From Watersipora subatra (lineage: Eukaryota > Bryozoa > Gymnolaemata > Cheilostomatida > Watersiporidae): a stretch of DNA of 64,000 nt. Under the pieces are notes generated by a model, which was not told the origin of the DNA, made no database searches, and saw only the letters and a program-made list of their open reading frames with translations. The translations under genes were made by a program, and so were the position numbers. Location of the stretch: positions 36,692,121-36,756,120 of the forward strand of contig NC_088711.1 of assembly GCF_963576615.1 (NCBI RefSeq). The letters run 5' to 3'. Of the stretch, positions 24,501 through 36,500 are shown piece after piece. Position 1 is the stretch's first letter; the number at the start of each line of letters is the position of its first letter.

Positions 24501-27500
24501 GGCACCTTCTCTGCCTATAGTGACACCTTCTTTGCCTAAAGTAAGACCTTCTCTGCCTATAGTGACACCTTCTCTGCCTAAAGTGATACCTTCTCTGCCT
24601 ACAGTGACACCTTCTCTGCCTACAGTGACACCTTCTCTGCCTACAGTGACACCTTCTCTGCCCACAGTGACACCTTCTCTGATTACAGTCACGCTGTCTC
24701 TGCCTATAGTCACACCTTCTCTGCCTACAGTGACTCTTCTCTGCCTAAAGTGACACTTTTTCTACCTACAGTAACACCTTCTCTGCCTGCAGTGACACCT
24801 TCTCTGCCTACAGTGACACCTTCTCTAACTACTGTCATCCCTTCTCAGCCTATAGTCACAGCTTTTTTGCCTACTGTCACACCTATTTGTGCATGAACCT
24901 CTTTGCTGAGGTAGTTCATCTCCATAACAGACAACCTTCAGAATCTAACCAACCCTAGCACCATTTCCTCTTTGTGAGCAGTGACAGTCACTTGCACTTA
25001 AGGCTCTCTCACCACTCTTTACACCTGCAGTGAACTTGTCAAACTTTCATTTCCTCTCTTTCATCCAATTGCCCCAAAAGCTTTCCTACTGGCATTCCCT
25101 TTTTTTAACAGCGATACCTATCTGCAGTTGAACCATTCCATAAGTTCGACAACTAAGGTCAAATTGTTCAACCACAAATAAATTGTTCAAAAAGTAAGAC
25201 ACTATTAGGCCACTCTAACAGGAAACAGATTCAGTTTTTTGTACAAAAGTAAATTGCAACGGTTTGTTTTTCTGATAGCTTACCGCTGCATACCATGCCT
25301 TGCCATTTTTACAGCAATGACTCAATGGACTTGGATCCATGTACTTGAAATTGTAAGTCACTGCAAAGTCCTCTTTTTCAGGATTTCCTTTATGCTGAAT
25401 GCAACGGTCAAGGACTAACTTGGCTATAGAAGGCATGAAAGCTATCAGCCTTGGCAGTGGGTTGTTACCTCCCTCGTCTACACAGTCCATCGCTTCTTGC
25501 CATCTATAAGATGAGATTGTTGGTACAGACATGAAGAGGTTTCTATAAGATGACAATATCAACTACTAGTAGACCATAATATACCATTTGCACTATAACA
25601 GGTTTCTATAAGATGCATGTATGTGTATGTGGAGAGGGTTTGAGTGGCAAATAGTGCCAAACTAGTTATTTTAAAGCTAGCATGAATACATTAAAAATTT
25701 TTTTTTAGAACTCAAAACACCAATGTTCGAAGTTCTCTGTTTGTGATATTCTAAAGTTACAAGCTTTAAAAATTTCCCAAGATTTGCAGAGCCCTAAATG
25801 GTATTATCACTCTTTTCAAAACGCTGTTAATCTGCAAGTTTACATCATCAGCAAGATGAAAATGGCTAAAATACACAAGCTGTGTTTTGTTATTCGCAGA
25901 ATTTTAAGGCGTGTTCAAGCTTGCGAAAGATAGAAATGGCCTTTGCGAATTATGCTCAAAAATACCGCAGAAACTATTTCATATTAAACATCTTCTACAC
26001 TTCAGCGTGCCATGAAACAAGACCACAGTCAGCACTGCCAAGACTTCTGGCGTTGAACTCCTTATCTTTTTTAACAAAGCGCTTGCATTAATCCACAGCA
26101 TGCAAATGTCGATTGAAACACTCACCGCATCATCTGTGCTATGGAAACATAGTGAATGAACTAGTGAGTACAACACCAGCTAAGGCGTTATCCAGACCAG
26201 TTTAACAGGCTTAACTAGCATCCAGTTGCGCTAGAATGACAACAACCTACACGACTGCAAAAAGATTTCATGTTGGGATAAGAGTTTGCCTAATGGAAAT
26301 CTATATTTCCATTATTGGCAGAGATTTTATCGTAATGATGATAATGGCAGGGCAATAGCATTACATGGTTAACCAGAGGTTTCTTATTATAGAAGGCCAG
26401 GTTTTCTAGAAAGCTTTGAATATTAAAAAACATTTAGAGACATCTTAAACAATATTTGGAAGCCATCTGTTCGGATTGGCCAGCAATACTGCGTATGATT
26501 TGCATTTTTTGCCGTGAGCCAGCTCAGATCTGAGGTAGTTAATCACTAATTACTAGAACTTTCTACTTACATCACTAAAACTATGAGGATGCTTCATGCA
26601 AACAAAGCAATGCGATTCAACAGACTGCAAAAGCAAAACTGTTAAAATATCACCAGACATAATAAAGTTCTTGGAAATTTCAAGCTGATTCAATGAAATT
26701 AACTTAAACATACTTGTCACTGGTGATGATGGCAGCTGCTGCCTGGTGTGATCGACATTCAATGGCAACATCTAAGGGAGTCTGATCTTTATGGTTGCGA
26801 CAGATGACACTAGCTGAATACTGCAGTAGTAACTCTACCACTTGGGAATAGTTCCCTCTGCATGCCAAGTGCATAGCTGTTTCCTGTAATAGAAAAACAT
26901 ACTGAACAACATTAACTACAGCAGCTTAGTAGAGTGATACAATAATTTACTCAGTAATATCATACAATAACTAACTCGGTAATATGATACAATAACTAAC
27001 TTAGGAAGATCATACAATAACTAACTTAGGAAGATCATACAATAACTAACTTAGGAAGATCATACAATAACTAACTTAGGAAGATCATACAATAACTAAC
27101 TTAGGAAGATCATACAATAACTAACTCGGTAATATGATACAATAACTAACTTAGGAAAATCATACAATAACTAACTTAGGAAGATAATGCAATAACTAAC
27201 ACAGTAATATGATCCAATAACTTACTTAGGAAGATGATACAATGACTAACTCAGAAAGATGATACAATGACTAACTCAGAAAGATGATGCAATAACTATC
27301 CCAGTAAGATGATACAATAACTACCTCGGTAATATCATACAATAACTAATTCGGTAGTATGATACAATAACTAATTCGGTAGTATGATACAATAACTAAC
27401 TTACGAAGATCATACAATAACTAACTTAGGAAGATAATGCAATAACTAACACAGTAATATGATCCAATAACTTACTTAGGAAGATGATACAATGACTAAC

Positions 27501-30500
27501 TCAGAAAGATGATACAATGACTAACACAGTAAGATGATACAATAACTAACACAGTAAGATGATACAATAACTATCTCAGTAAGGTGATAAAATAACTACC
27601 TCAGTAATATGATACAATAAGTAACTCAGCAAGATGATGCAATAACTAACTCGGAAAGATGATACATTAACTACCCCAGTAAGATGATACAATACCTACC
27701 CCAGTAATATGATACAATGACTAACTCAGAAAGATGATACAATGACTAACTCAGAAAGATGATACAATGACTAACTCAGAAAGATGATACAATGACTAAC
27801 TCAGAAAAATGATACAATGACTAACACAGTAAGATGATACAATAACTAACACAGTAAGATGATACAATAACTACCTCGGTAATATGATACAATAACTAAC
27901 TCATAAAGATGATACATTAACTACCCCAGTAAGATGATACAATACCTACCACGGTAATATCATACAATAACTAATTCGGTAATATGATACAATAACTAAC
28001 TTAGGAAGATCATACAATAACTAACTCAGTAAGATGATGCAATAACTAACTCAGTAAAATGATGCAATAACTAACCCAGTAAAATCATGCATCAACTAAC
28101 ACAATAGGATAGTAAAATCATTACCTCAGTAAGTTGATAAAATAGCTAATTAATAAAAAGGTACAATAACTAGCTAAGTATAAAAATGAAATAATATAAC
28201 ACAATAGGACGATACGATAACTAACTCAGCAGAATCATTCAAAAACTAACACAATAGGATGGTAAAATCACTAACTACATAAAATAATGCAATATGATAA
28301 ACTATTTTTCTCTGATTATCAAATGAAAACAATCCGACACAAAGAGCATAACATCAATTACCATGCCAGTCATCACTTCTATAGGATTCTATCATAAATT
28401 GAATGGTTCATCCGATGAACTGATATTTGGCAGATTCCTCAATATCATCTCCATATTCTAGTTACAATGAGTACCTGATATTTGGTAGACACCTCATCAT
28501 CATTTCTATACTTTAGTTACTGTTAGTACCTAATATTCGAAAAATATCTCACTATCTACATGTATATACATAAATTTCAGTGTTTGTCTGTCGTTTGTGT
28601 GTCCAGTTAAAGCGATAAAGTTATAGAAATGAAAAATCTGCTGCGCACTGAATTTGAACTTGGAACCTCCAGATCTGCAGACAAATGAGTCTATTCACTA
28701 GGCTATATGGCTACATTGCTATACAATGGAATAATTGTAGTCATACTTATTAAAATTTTCCAATCCTTAATGCCAATTGGTTAAAATAGCATGTATCATG
28801 CTTCAGCGAATACGCTTGAAGATCATGATTGCGTGAGAGATCCTGATGCAATTTTTTTCTAACGGTGGCTTACGTATTAGCCACTATAATACTTTATCAA
28901 ACTACAAATCTTTACCATAATAAGGGCTCTTATTATAGTAGAGATTTAGACTAGCCTAAGTTACTCAAATTCATTGGGTAAAGCAACTTAGCCGATCAAA
29001 AATAAATTTTTTATGCAAAAACTTATTTGATCACTCGTACAATGCCGGGCATTCACCGAGTCATCTCTATACTTTAGTTACAGCTGATACCTGATATTTG
29101 GTACACACTTCTGTATCATCAACATGCTCTAGCAATAGGTCTATTATTTCTAGATGACCATTACAGGCAGCGGCTGTCAGTGCAGTGTGACTATACTCAT
29201 CACGGCCTCTTGCTGACACGTCCCCTCCATGCCTACTCATGAAACAGATAAACATTATGGATGAACACAAATATATATGCACATACTTGTGTATAATATA
29301 TATATTTGTATATAATGTATATATATTTGTATATAATATATATATATATTTAGTACAAATTTAGTTCAGATGCAAGAATGTAATAAATAACCAAAGAAGG
29401 AGTACATCATGGTGTGGTTTACTTTAGAAGGGCTTTGACACTAGCGTAGTGGCCATTCAAACAAGCGAGTAGCATTGGAGTACACCCTTCAGCATCATCG
29501 TCATTGATCTCTGATTTGCTGTGGCGAAACAGAGCTGTGATGCATTTTGGGTAGCCATTCCTACAAACATAATTGTTTTACAGAAAATTGTTTTGCTGAT
29601 ATAGTGTACACAGGCTAAAGCTACCCCCTCTTTGTTCTTACACTGATATAGTGTATACAAAATAAAGCTACCCCCTCCTTGCTCTTACACTGATATAGTA
29701 TACACAAGATAACGTTCCCATCAGACAATTCACATTAACATGATGTCATAGGAAATTGTTTATCACTATAGAGATATGGGATGCCTGAGAATTCTGGGTG
29801 TTTTAGCGAGCAAGAGTATGCGGAATAAGGAATACATGTCGGTGTGTTACTATGGCCATAGTTGTCTGCTGATGACTCTTTCATCGTAGCCTTTGTGCCA
29901 GCCTTTTAAGGATGCTGCTATTACTCTGGTTCATTGGCATGCAAACATTGCAAAATAGTTTTGTATGCTTTTCTAAGCATGCACTCAATTTTGAGGGAAG
30001 AAGCATCTGAATGCTGGGTTTGACAGTTGAAGGAGCAAAGTAAAGCCAAAACATTTATAGGAACGATTGCGCCAAAATTTGTAGCCGTAAACGAACAGCA
30101 ATTTTACATCAACTGAAAGTTAACTTATCAATAAAATATTTTTCCAAGTCTGCAAAAATCATTTAGTTTTTGTCTACAAATCTGCATTCACTTTATGCCA
30201 AAGTTCGCCGATTTTTTAATTTTTGCTAACACTTTCTGTAAAAATACATGTTTGTGTAATAGGGATCTTTTTAGTAAACCTAATCATTATAGGCAAACTG
30301 TTGATATCAAACCTCATGTTTGAAAGAATGTATAACATGGAGTGACGGTTGAGTTGTTAATATTACTGGTTGCTTTATGTGATTAACACGATGTGACCAC
30401 AGTCACTAGACTCATGTGTTTGTAGCGATTTCGCCTATTTTTTTCTAAACAGACATGCTGGAGAAGCATCTGTCTTTTGCAAACTAATAATCGGTCCTTC

Positions 30501-33500
30501 CTATCATTGGAGCAAACACCTCTCACCTTCTCTCATGCAATAAGCACTTGAACATTGCAGGATGCAACAAATAGAGGTTATTAAAACTACTGCTGCAGTT
30601 CCACTTATTATTTCACAGCCTTCAGCAAACAATTAACGAGTGAATGAGAAAAGTGAACCATTAACATGATAGTAAGGATACTCACAAAACGAAACAGAGC
30701 ACTGAAATACTTTATTCGTTGCAAGGTCATTCAGAGGTGAAAAATGGCGGCTTATCTAGTTAGCTTTAGTAAAGTGCACAACTTACTTGGCAGCAAGATG
30801 TAGAGGGGTCCTGTCATCCTCATCTCCAGCTGCTGGGGAGGCCCCTAAGTGAAGAAGTTTCAATAAAAAATCTAGTTTTCCCCTCTCAGCGCAGTAGTGT
30901 AGCGCTGTCTTCTCCCCAACGTCCTTAAACGCTATGAGTCTTTCCAATGCATCCTACATGTTAATGACAAATTTAAATGTAAGACAGCTACAAGCAACGG
31001 AACTATGCTTCTGAAAAGGTTTGTATGTTAAATACTGTACGAATGAATAATAACCTTCTTTACTATAATAAAGGCTGAGTTGTTCCGTTTGTCCAAGGAC
31101 AAAGTGGAAAGTTGTCAAAAAAAGACTGCCTCATGTGGGATTTGAACTCATAACTTTCAGCATGGTAGACCAACACTCCAACAACTGCAACGATCAACCC
31201 CTCTTTGATTCTCAGAATAATTGTATGTGTTATACCTGATGCTCTCTCACAGCGCGCTAGACTACCAAGGTACTAGTATATATGACATCAGATCTATTGT
31301 CGACAGCATACATTGATGTATGAATTTAATTCATGTAGGAAGCAAGATCAGTTTGATCTAACAATTACTCGTCGCAAACCATAACTTTCTTGAGTAGATA
31401 AATTGCAGAGAAAGTGGGCTCAGTTTTCGACAAAGCAATTTAATTTTTATTGCATAGCAGTGTCTATACGCAAAAAGTTGTTAATCTTGATGCAGCAGTC
31501 TTCCACCATAAACGAGTATACTATAATCTGCTGCATTTGAAAAATAAATACTACTTGGCTAGTGTAAGCAACCAACTAACCACAGTACGTTACAGTTGTC
31601 ATACAAACTCTCGTACGTTAGAGGTTTTGAATACACCTGGTAGTGAGGGTCATAGAAACACCTACTTAAGTTAGAGTACAGCAGGTAGAGTAAGTCATAG
31701 AAACCCCCACTTACCGTAGGTTTGAGTTTACCAGGTAGTGTCGGTCATAGGTTAGAGTACACCAGGTAGTGTCGGTCATAGAAACCCCCTACTTAGGTTA
31801 GAGTACACCAGGTAGTGTCGGTCATAGAAACACCTACTTAAGTTAGAGTACACCAAGTAGTGTCGGTCATAGAAACCCCTACTTAAGTTAGAGTACACCA
31901 GGAGTGTCGGTCATAGAAACCCCTACTCAAGTTAGAGTACACCAGGTAGTGTAGGTCATAGAAACACCTACTTAGGTTAGAGTAAACCAGGTAGTGTAGG
32001 CCATAAAAACACTTGCTTAAGTTAGAGTACACTAGCTAGTGTCGGTCATAGAAACACCTACTTAAGTTAGAGAACACCAGGTAGTGTCGATCATAGACAC
32101 ACCTACTTAAGTTAGAATACACCAGGTAGTGTAGGTCATAGAAACCCCTACTTAGGTTAGAGTACACCAGGTAGTGTCGGTCTTAGAAACACCTACTTAA
32201 GTTAGAGTACACCAGGTAGTGTCGGTCATAGAAACCCCTACTTAAGTTAGAGTACACCAGGAGTGTAGGTCATAGAAACACCTGCTTAAGTTAGAGTACA
32301 CCAGGTAGTGGAGGCCATGGAAACACCTACTTAAAGGTTGACTTGCAACAAAATTCACATTACCGTTATTTGATATGAAAAGATTCACCATGTCTTACTC
32401 TGTTGTGTTGTAGGTGCAAAATATGTGGAAAGGTGAGTACAAGCTCTTAAAAGCTCAAAAACAAACAGAAAATCGCAGCCACACGAAACCGCTGTAGTTT
32501 GGATTCCCTTTCCAAAACGGCTCAAATGTGATGTAGTTGTGAGAGATGGTTTCTGTCTACACTTTCTTGCAACCTTATTCGTCAAAATATTTTCACAAAT
32601 ATACTTCACGAATTCAATAAAATTATGTCTATTGATCTTACGCGTCTGTTTTATCGTCATCGTAATGCTGTCACTTTTAGGACTGATATCTTATAACTTA
32701 CCGTAAAAAATCGTTAAAACTTTTTAACCTTACCTCGAATGAGTACATATCATTGTCTGATAATCATGACGAGCCTGTTGGTCACTTGTAATAATCGAAA
32801 AGTGCTGCAGAAATTATTTGCGAAGTATTGGGTCACATGATCAGATTACGACTTGATGATTAGATCAAGTCGAAACAAAACTGTAAAGTAGCGAGCATCT
32901 ATATTTGATACGGGGTCTTCGGTAAAACCCGAAGTGTTTGTCATAAACTAGTGTTACGATAAGTTTTATATTAAGCTTTTTATTGGCCTTTCAATTCACG
33001 TGAGAACATACGTGACAAGACAATAACCAAATTTGGTGGCTACGTCATCGAAATAAAGAGATTCCACTCTATGACGGCTTTTCGTTTTTGAGCTTTTAAG
33101 AGCTTGTAATCAAATTTCCACATATTTGGCACCTACAACACAACAGAGTAAGACATGGTGAATCTTTTGATATCAAATAACTGTAATGTGAATTTTGTTG
33201 CAAGTCAACCTTTAAGTTAGAGTACACCAGGTAGTGTCGGTCATAGAAACCCTTACTTAAGTTAGAGTACAGCAGGTAGTGTTGGTCATAGAAACCCCTA
33301 CCTAAGTTAGAGTACAGCAGGTAGTGTCGGCCATAGAAACCCCTACCTAAGTTAGAGTACACTAGGTAGTGTCGGTCATAGAAACCTTTACTTAGATTAG
33401 AGTTCAGCAGCTAGAGTAGGTCGTAGAAACACCTACCTGAGGTAAAAGCTCAACCAATAATTCAAGGCATGAGAGTTGGTTGCTGATGACACTGTGATGC

Positions 33501-36500
33501 AGAATACTTCTACCCAAATCATCTGTCAAATCAACCAGAGCGCCATTACTGATGAGAAATCGTACTATTTCTAACCGCCCTTTTCTCACTGCATAGTGGA
33601 GTGGAGACATATCTTTAACATCTACTGCATTTATGTCTGCTCCCTGTAAACCATAACATGATAACATTACAACTGTCTCAATCTTAAATATGTATAGGCT
33701 ATAAGAATATTGCAACTTAATTTAAATGTATTGGATGGTAAATGAAAGACAATCAATTTTATTAAAGAACTCAGGCTAAAAAAGGTAAATACATTATAAT
33801 ACCTGTTAGTAAGGTATAACTAGCATGTGCACTCTGTAATGATTATAGAAAAACCTTTTAGAGTTACTTAGCTTCATGGCTAAGGTTTGAGCTCCTTTGA
33901 AGAGTTATAATAATGATGAAACACAAGGTTGTCTGAAGGTCGAGTATATAGATGTAAGACAATTTTATCAGTAAATACTAACTTACACAAAGGTGTTTTT
34001 ACAAATAGTTGTTACTTATAGCTGATTACGGCTTATAGAAACCTGTTACTGACAGATAGCCATTGCTTACCGATAGTTGCTATATATACGGATAGCTGTT
34101 TCTGACAGACAGTCATTGCTTACAGATAGTTGCTATATATAGATAGCAGCTACTGACAGATAGTTTTTACTTACATTGAGCATGATGAGCTGAGCAAAGT
34201 CACTCCGTGAGTCGAAGGCAGCTGCCCTACAGTTACAAATGTTCATAAATACTTCATTGCTACGGTTATAGTGCTCAGTCTGATTTCACGGAAACACAAC
34301 TGTGCAGGGAGTCATACAAACAAGACCTTTTATAGTTATGCGCAGTGCTCTTAGCAACTAACCACAAAACTATGTTTTTACCTATGTGATGGCGTGGTCC
34401 TTTTAACTAGAGAACTCAACTCTCTCTTACCAAGATATTTGTTCTGTTTACCTTATGTGATGATATTTTCATCAATCTGTATTTAAACCAACCGTGTAAT
34501 GAGATAGAACCTAAACACCAACCTACTGTATCTATCTAATAAAATGTTAACTTTATGAGAGTGTAATCTTATCTATATTACATCTCTGGCAGTCGAGTGC
34601 CCCGCGAGAGATCGCCATTTTTCATAACTATCTGCAAAATTATTTTCATTTACAGCCAAGTCATGTCAAGTCAATTCGAGTGGCGCTGATAGCAGTCTAC
34701 CTGTTTGCTAGGTCAGCTGTCTGAGTTCGAATCCCGGGTGATGCCACTGTTTTTCCAACACCCACCCGTGGCTTTGACAGACACATCTTTTATTATAGTA
34801 AAGTTTCTGCTATAGCAAAGAATATCATTCAGTATTTAATAGTAAATTATTCTGTCTGTTTGTAATAATGCTTTGCTGTGATTCTAGAACATTCTACAGA
34901 TGTGCATTGTATATGTACCTATGTAAAGGCGTTTGCTTGCTGACTGTAGTACCATGGAGATCTGCTCCATTTTTCACCAAAAGCTCTGCGATTTTAACAA
35001 ATCCAAACATGGCTGCCAGATGCAACGCAGTTGAACTGTCTGTCTGCAACATATACACACACATAGTATATCTTCTATACATAACCACTTCAAATATCAT
35101 TCTCTGACAAGACCAAACAAAGCCATATCAGAATAGTTCAGAAAGTTTGGTGTACTGTGATCTTAGCCAGTTGAGAAGAAAGCTATGATGAGTGAATCCA
35201 AGCAGCTATAACATGTAGGAACCAAGTATTACCGACCTTGACACAGTTCACATCAGCTCCGGCCTCAAGCAGACGTTTCACATGCTCACAGTGATTATTA
35301 ACAACAGCCAGATGTAACGCAGTAGACCCTTCATGGTCTTTCTGGTGGAGATAACTTTTAAAACTGCCATACTTGGATTTTGCTGTAAATATTATATAAT
35401 TGTTATCTAATTCAGAATGTGCTAGCAATATTAAAGTATGCTTGAATTACCAATTCCTATATCAACTTTGGAAATTGGAACTCGAAAATAATTGACGAGG
35501 TTGGAATACACTTCCGTCGATCAAATTAAGAATGTGAGATATATTAGTAATTGTCATGTTCTATCGATATCAAACTTATAATCAGTGGCAAGCAACTGAA
35601 TAAAAAGTTGGTCACACTATGTGACCTGCCAGTGAGGAAATATCTATGACAGAATACATGATTGTTTAATTATTTGAAAATAGCTACTTCCAAAACCTAC
35701 GGAATTATTTCAGAAATGTTTTGAACCTTTCCAGTTATAACGCAAAATTCAAATTTTAGACAAAATTCAAGGCTGAAGAAACTATGTCAATGACTTACAT
35801 GGCTGTTTCAGAATCCAATTTTTTAAATTTCATGACATGCAGCTAAATATTTCATATTTATATTGTAGCCTAAATTGCCCGGAACTATTCTAACAGAATT
35901 AGTCATCACTTTGGTATCATTATAGCTGATTGATAGCAAGGATTATACATACTATTATCCTGTCAGGGCGGTGTATCATAAATAGATAGGCACTTGGGTA
36001 GATAGATTAAAATATAGATAAATAGATCAATAGATCAACAAATAAATAAATATTTTGTTTATTATAATATAAGAGATCATCAGGTGTGGCAATGTGGAAC
36101 AGGGAATAAGTATGTGCATAGGTATTCTATAAACCACGAAGATGGATGACTAGCGCAGAGGGTAGGTTGCAGGGCTGGCAAGTGAAATGTTGTGAGTTTA
36201 AACCTCATTTGGTGATATCTTTTCAGCCTCATTCCATGGCTTTGAACAGAAGGAGACGGCTCTTATTATAGCAAAAATTATCAAGTGATAAAAAAAATGA
36301 TCAATAACTCACTCGCGCTCCTCAAAACTATACAACAACCATTGGGAAAGTTCAATAAGAAAACAAGTTATATCAGCAGCAAGTTTTTCATGTCGTATCA
36401 AACATGTATGTTACTTAACATGCTTCGCTTACTGGGAGTTGTCTTCCTTTTCTTACCTGTATCAATGATCAACTGCAGAATATTTACATTCTTCTCCACA

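Noticed and set aside
24219..24753. Open frames of about 155-165 codons on both strands with TPSLPxV-type and VGREGVT-type repeats
   Set aside because: They are produced by the 21-bp minisatellite, whose unit is a multiple of three without stops. Both strands are open at once and the segment lies inside intron 13.
26577..26630. Possible extra exon between exons 12 and 13 reading SVESHCFVCMKHPHSFSD with acceptor tttgcag and donor gtaagt
   Set aside because: It is open only in phase 0, while exon 12 ends in phase 2; in the required phase it has a stop. Exon 12 joins exon 13 perfectly without it. A rare alternative exon is not excluded.
20225..28295. Regular repeats as CRISPR arrays
   Set aside because: Units are direct head-to-tail tandems without unique spacers, inside introns of an animal gene.
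33096..33362. Minus-strand frame with repeated YSNLGRGFYD
   Set aside because: Translation of the 45-bp minisatellite next to exon 8.
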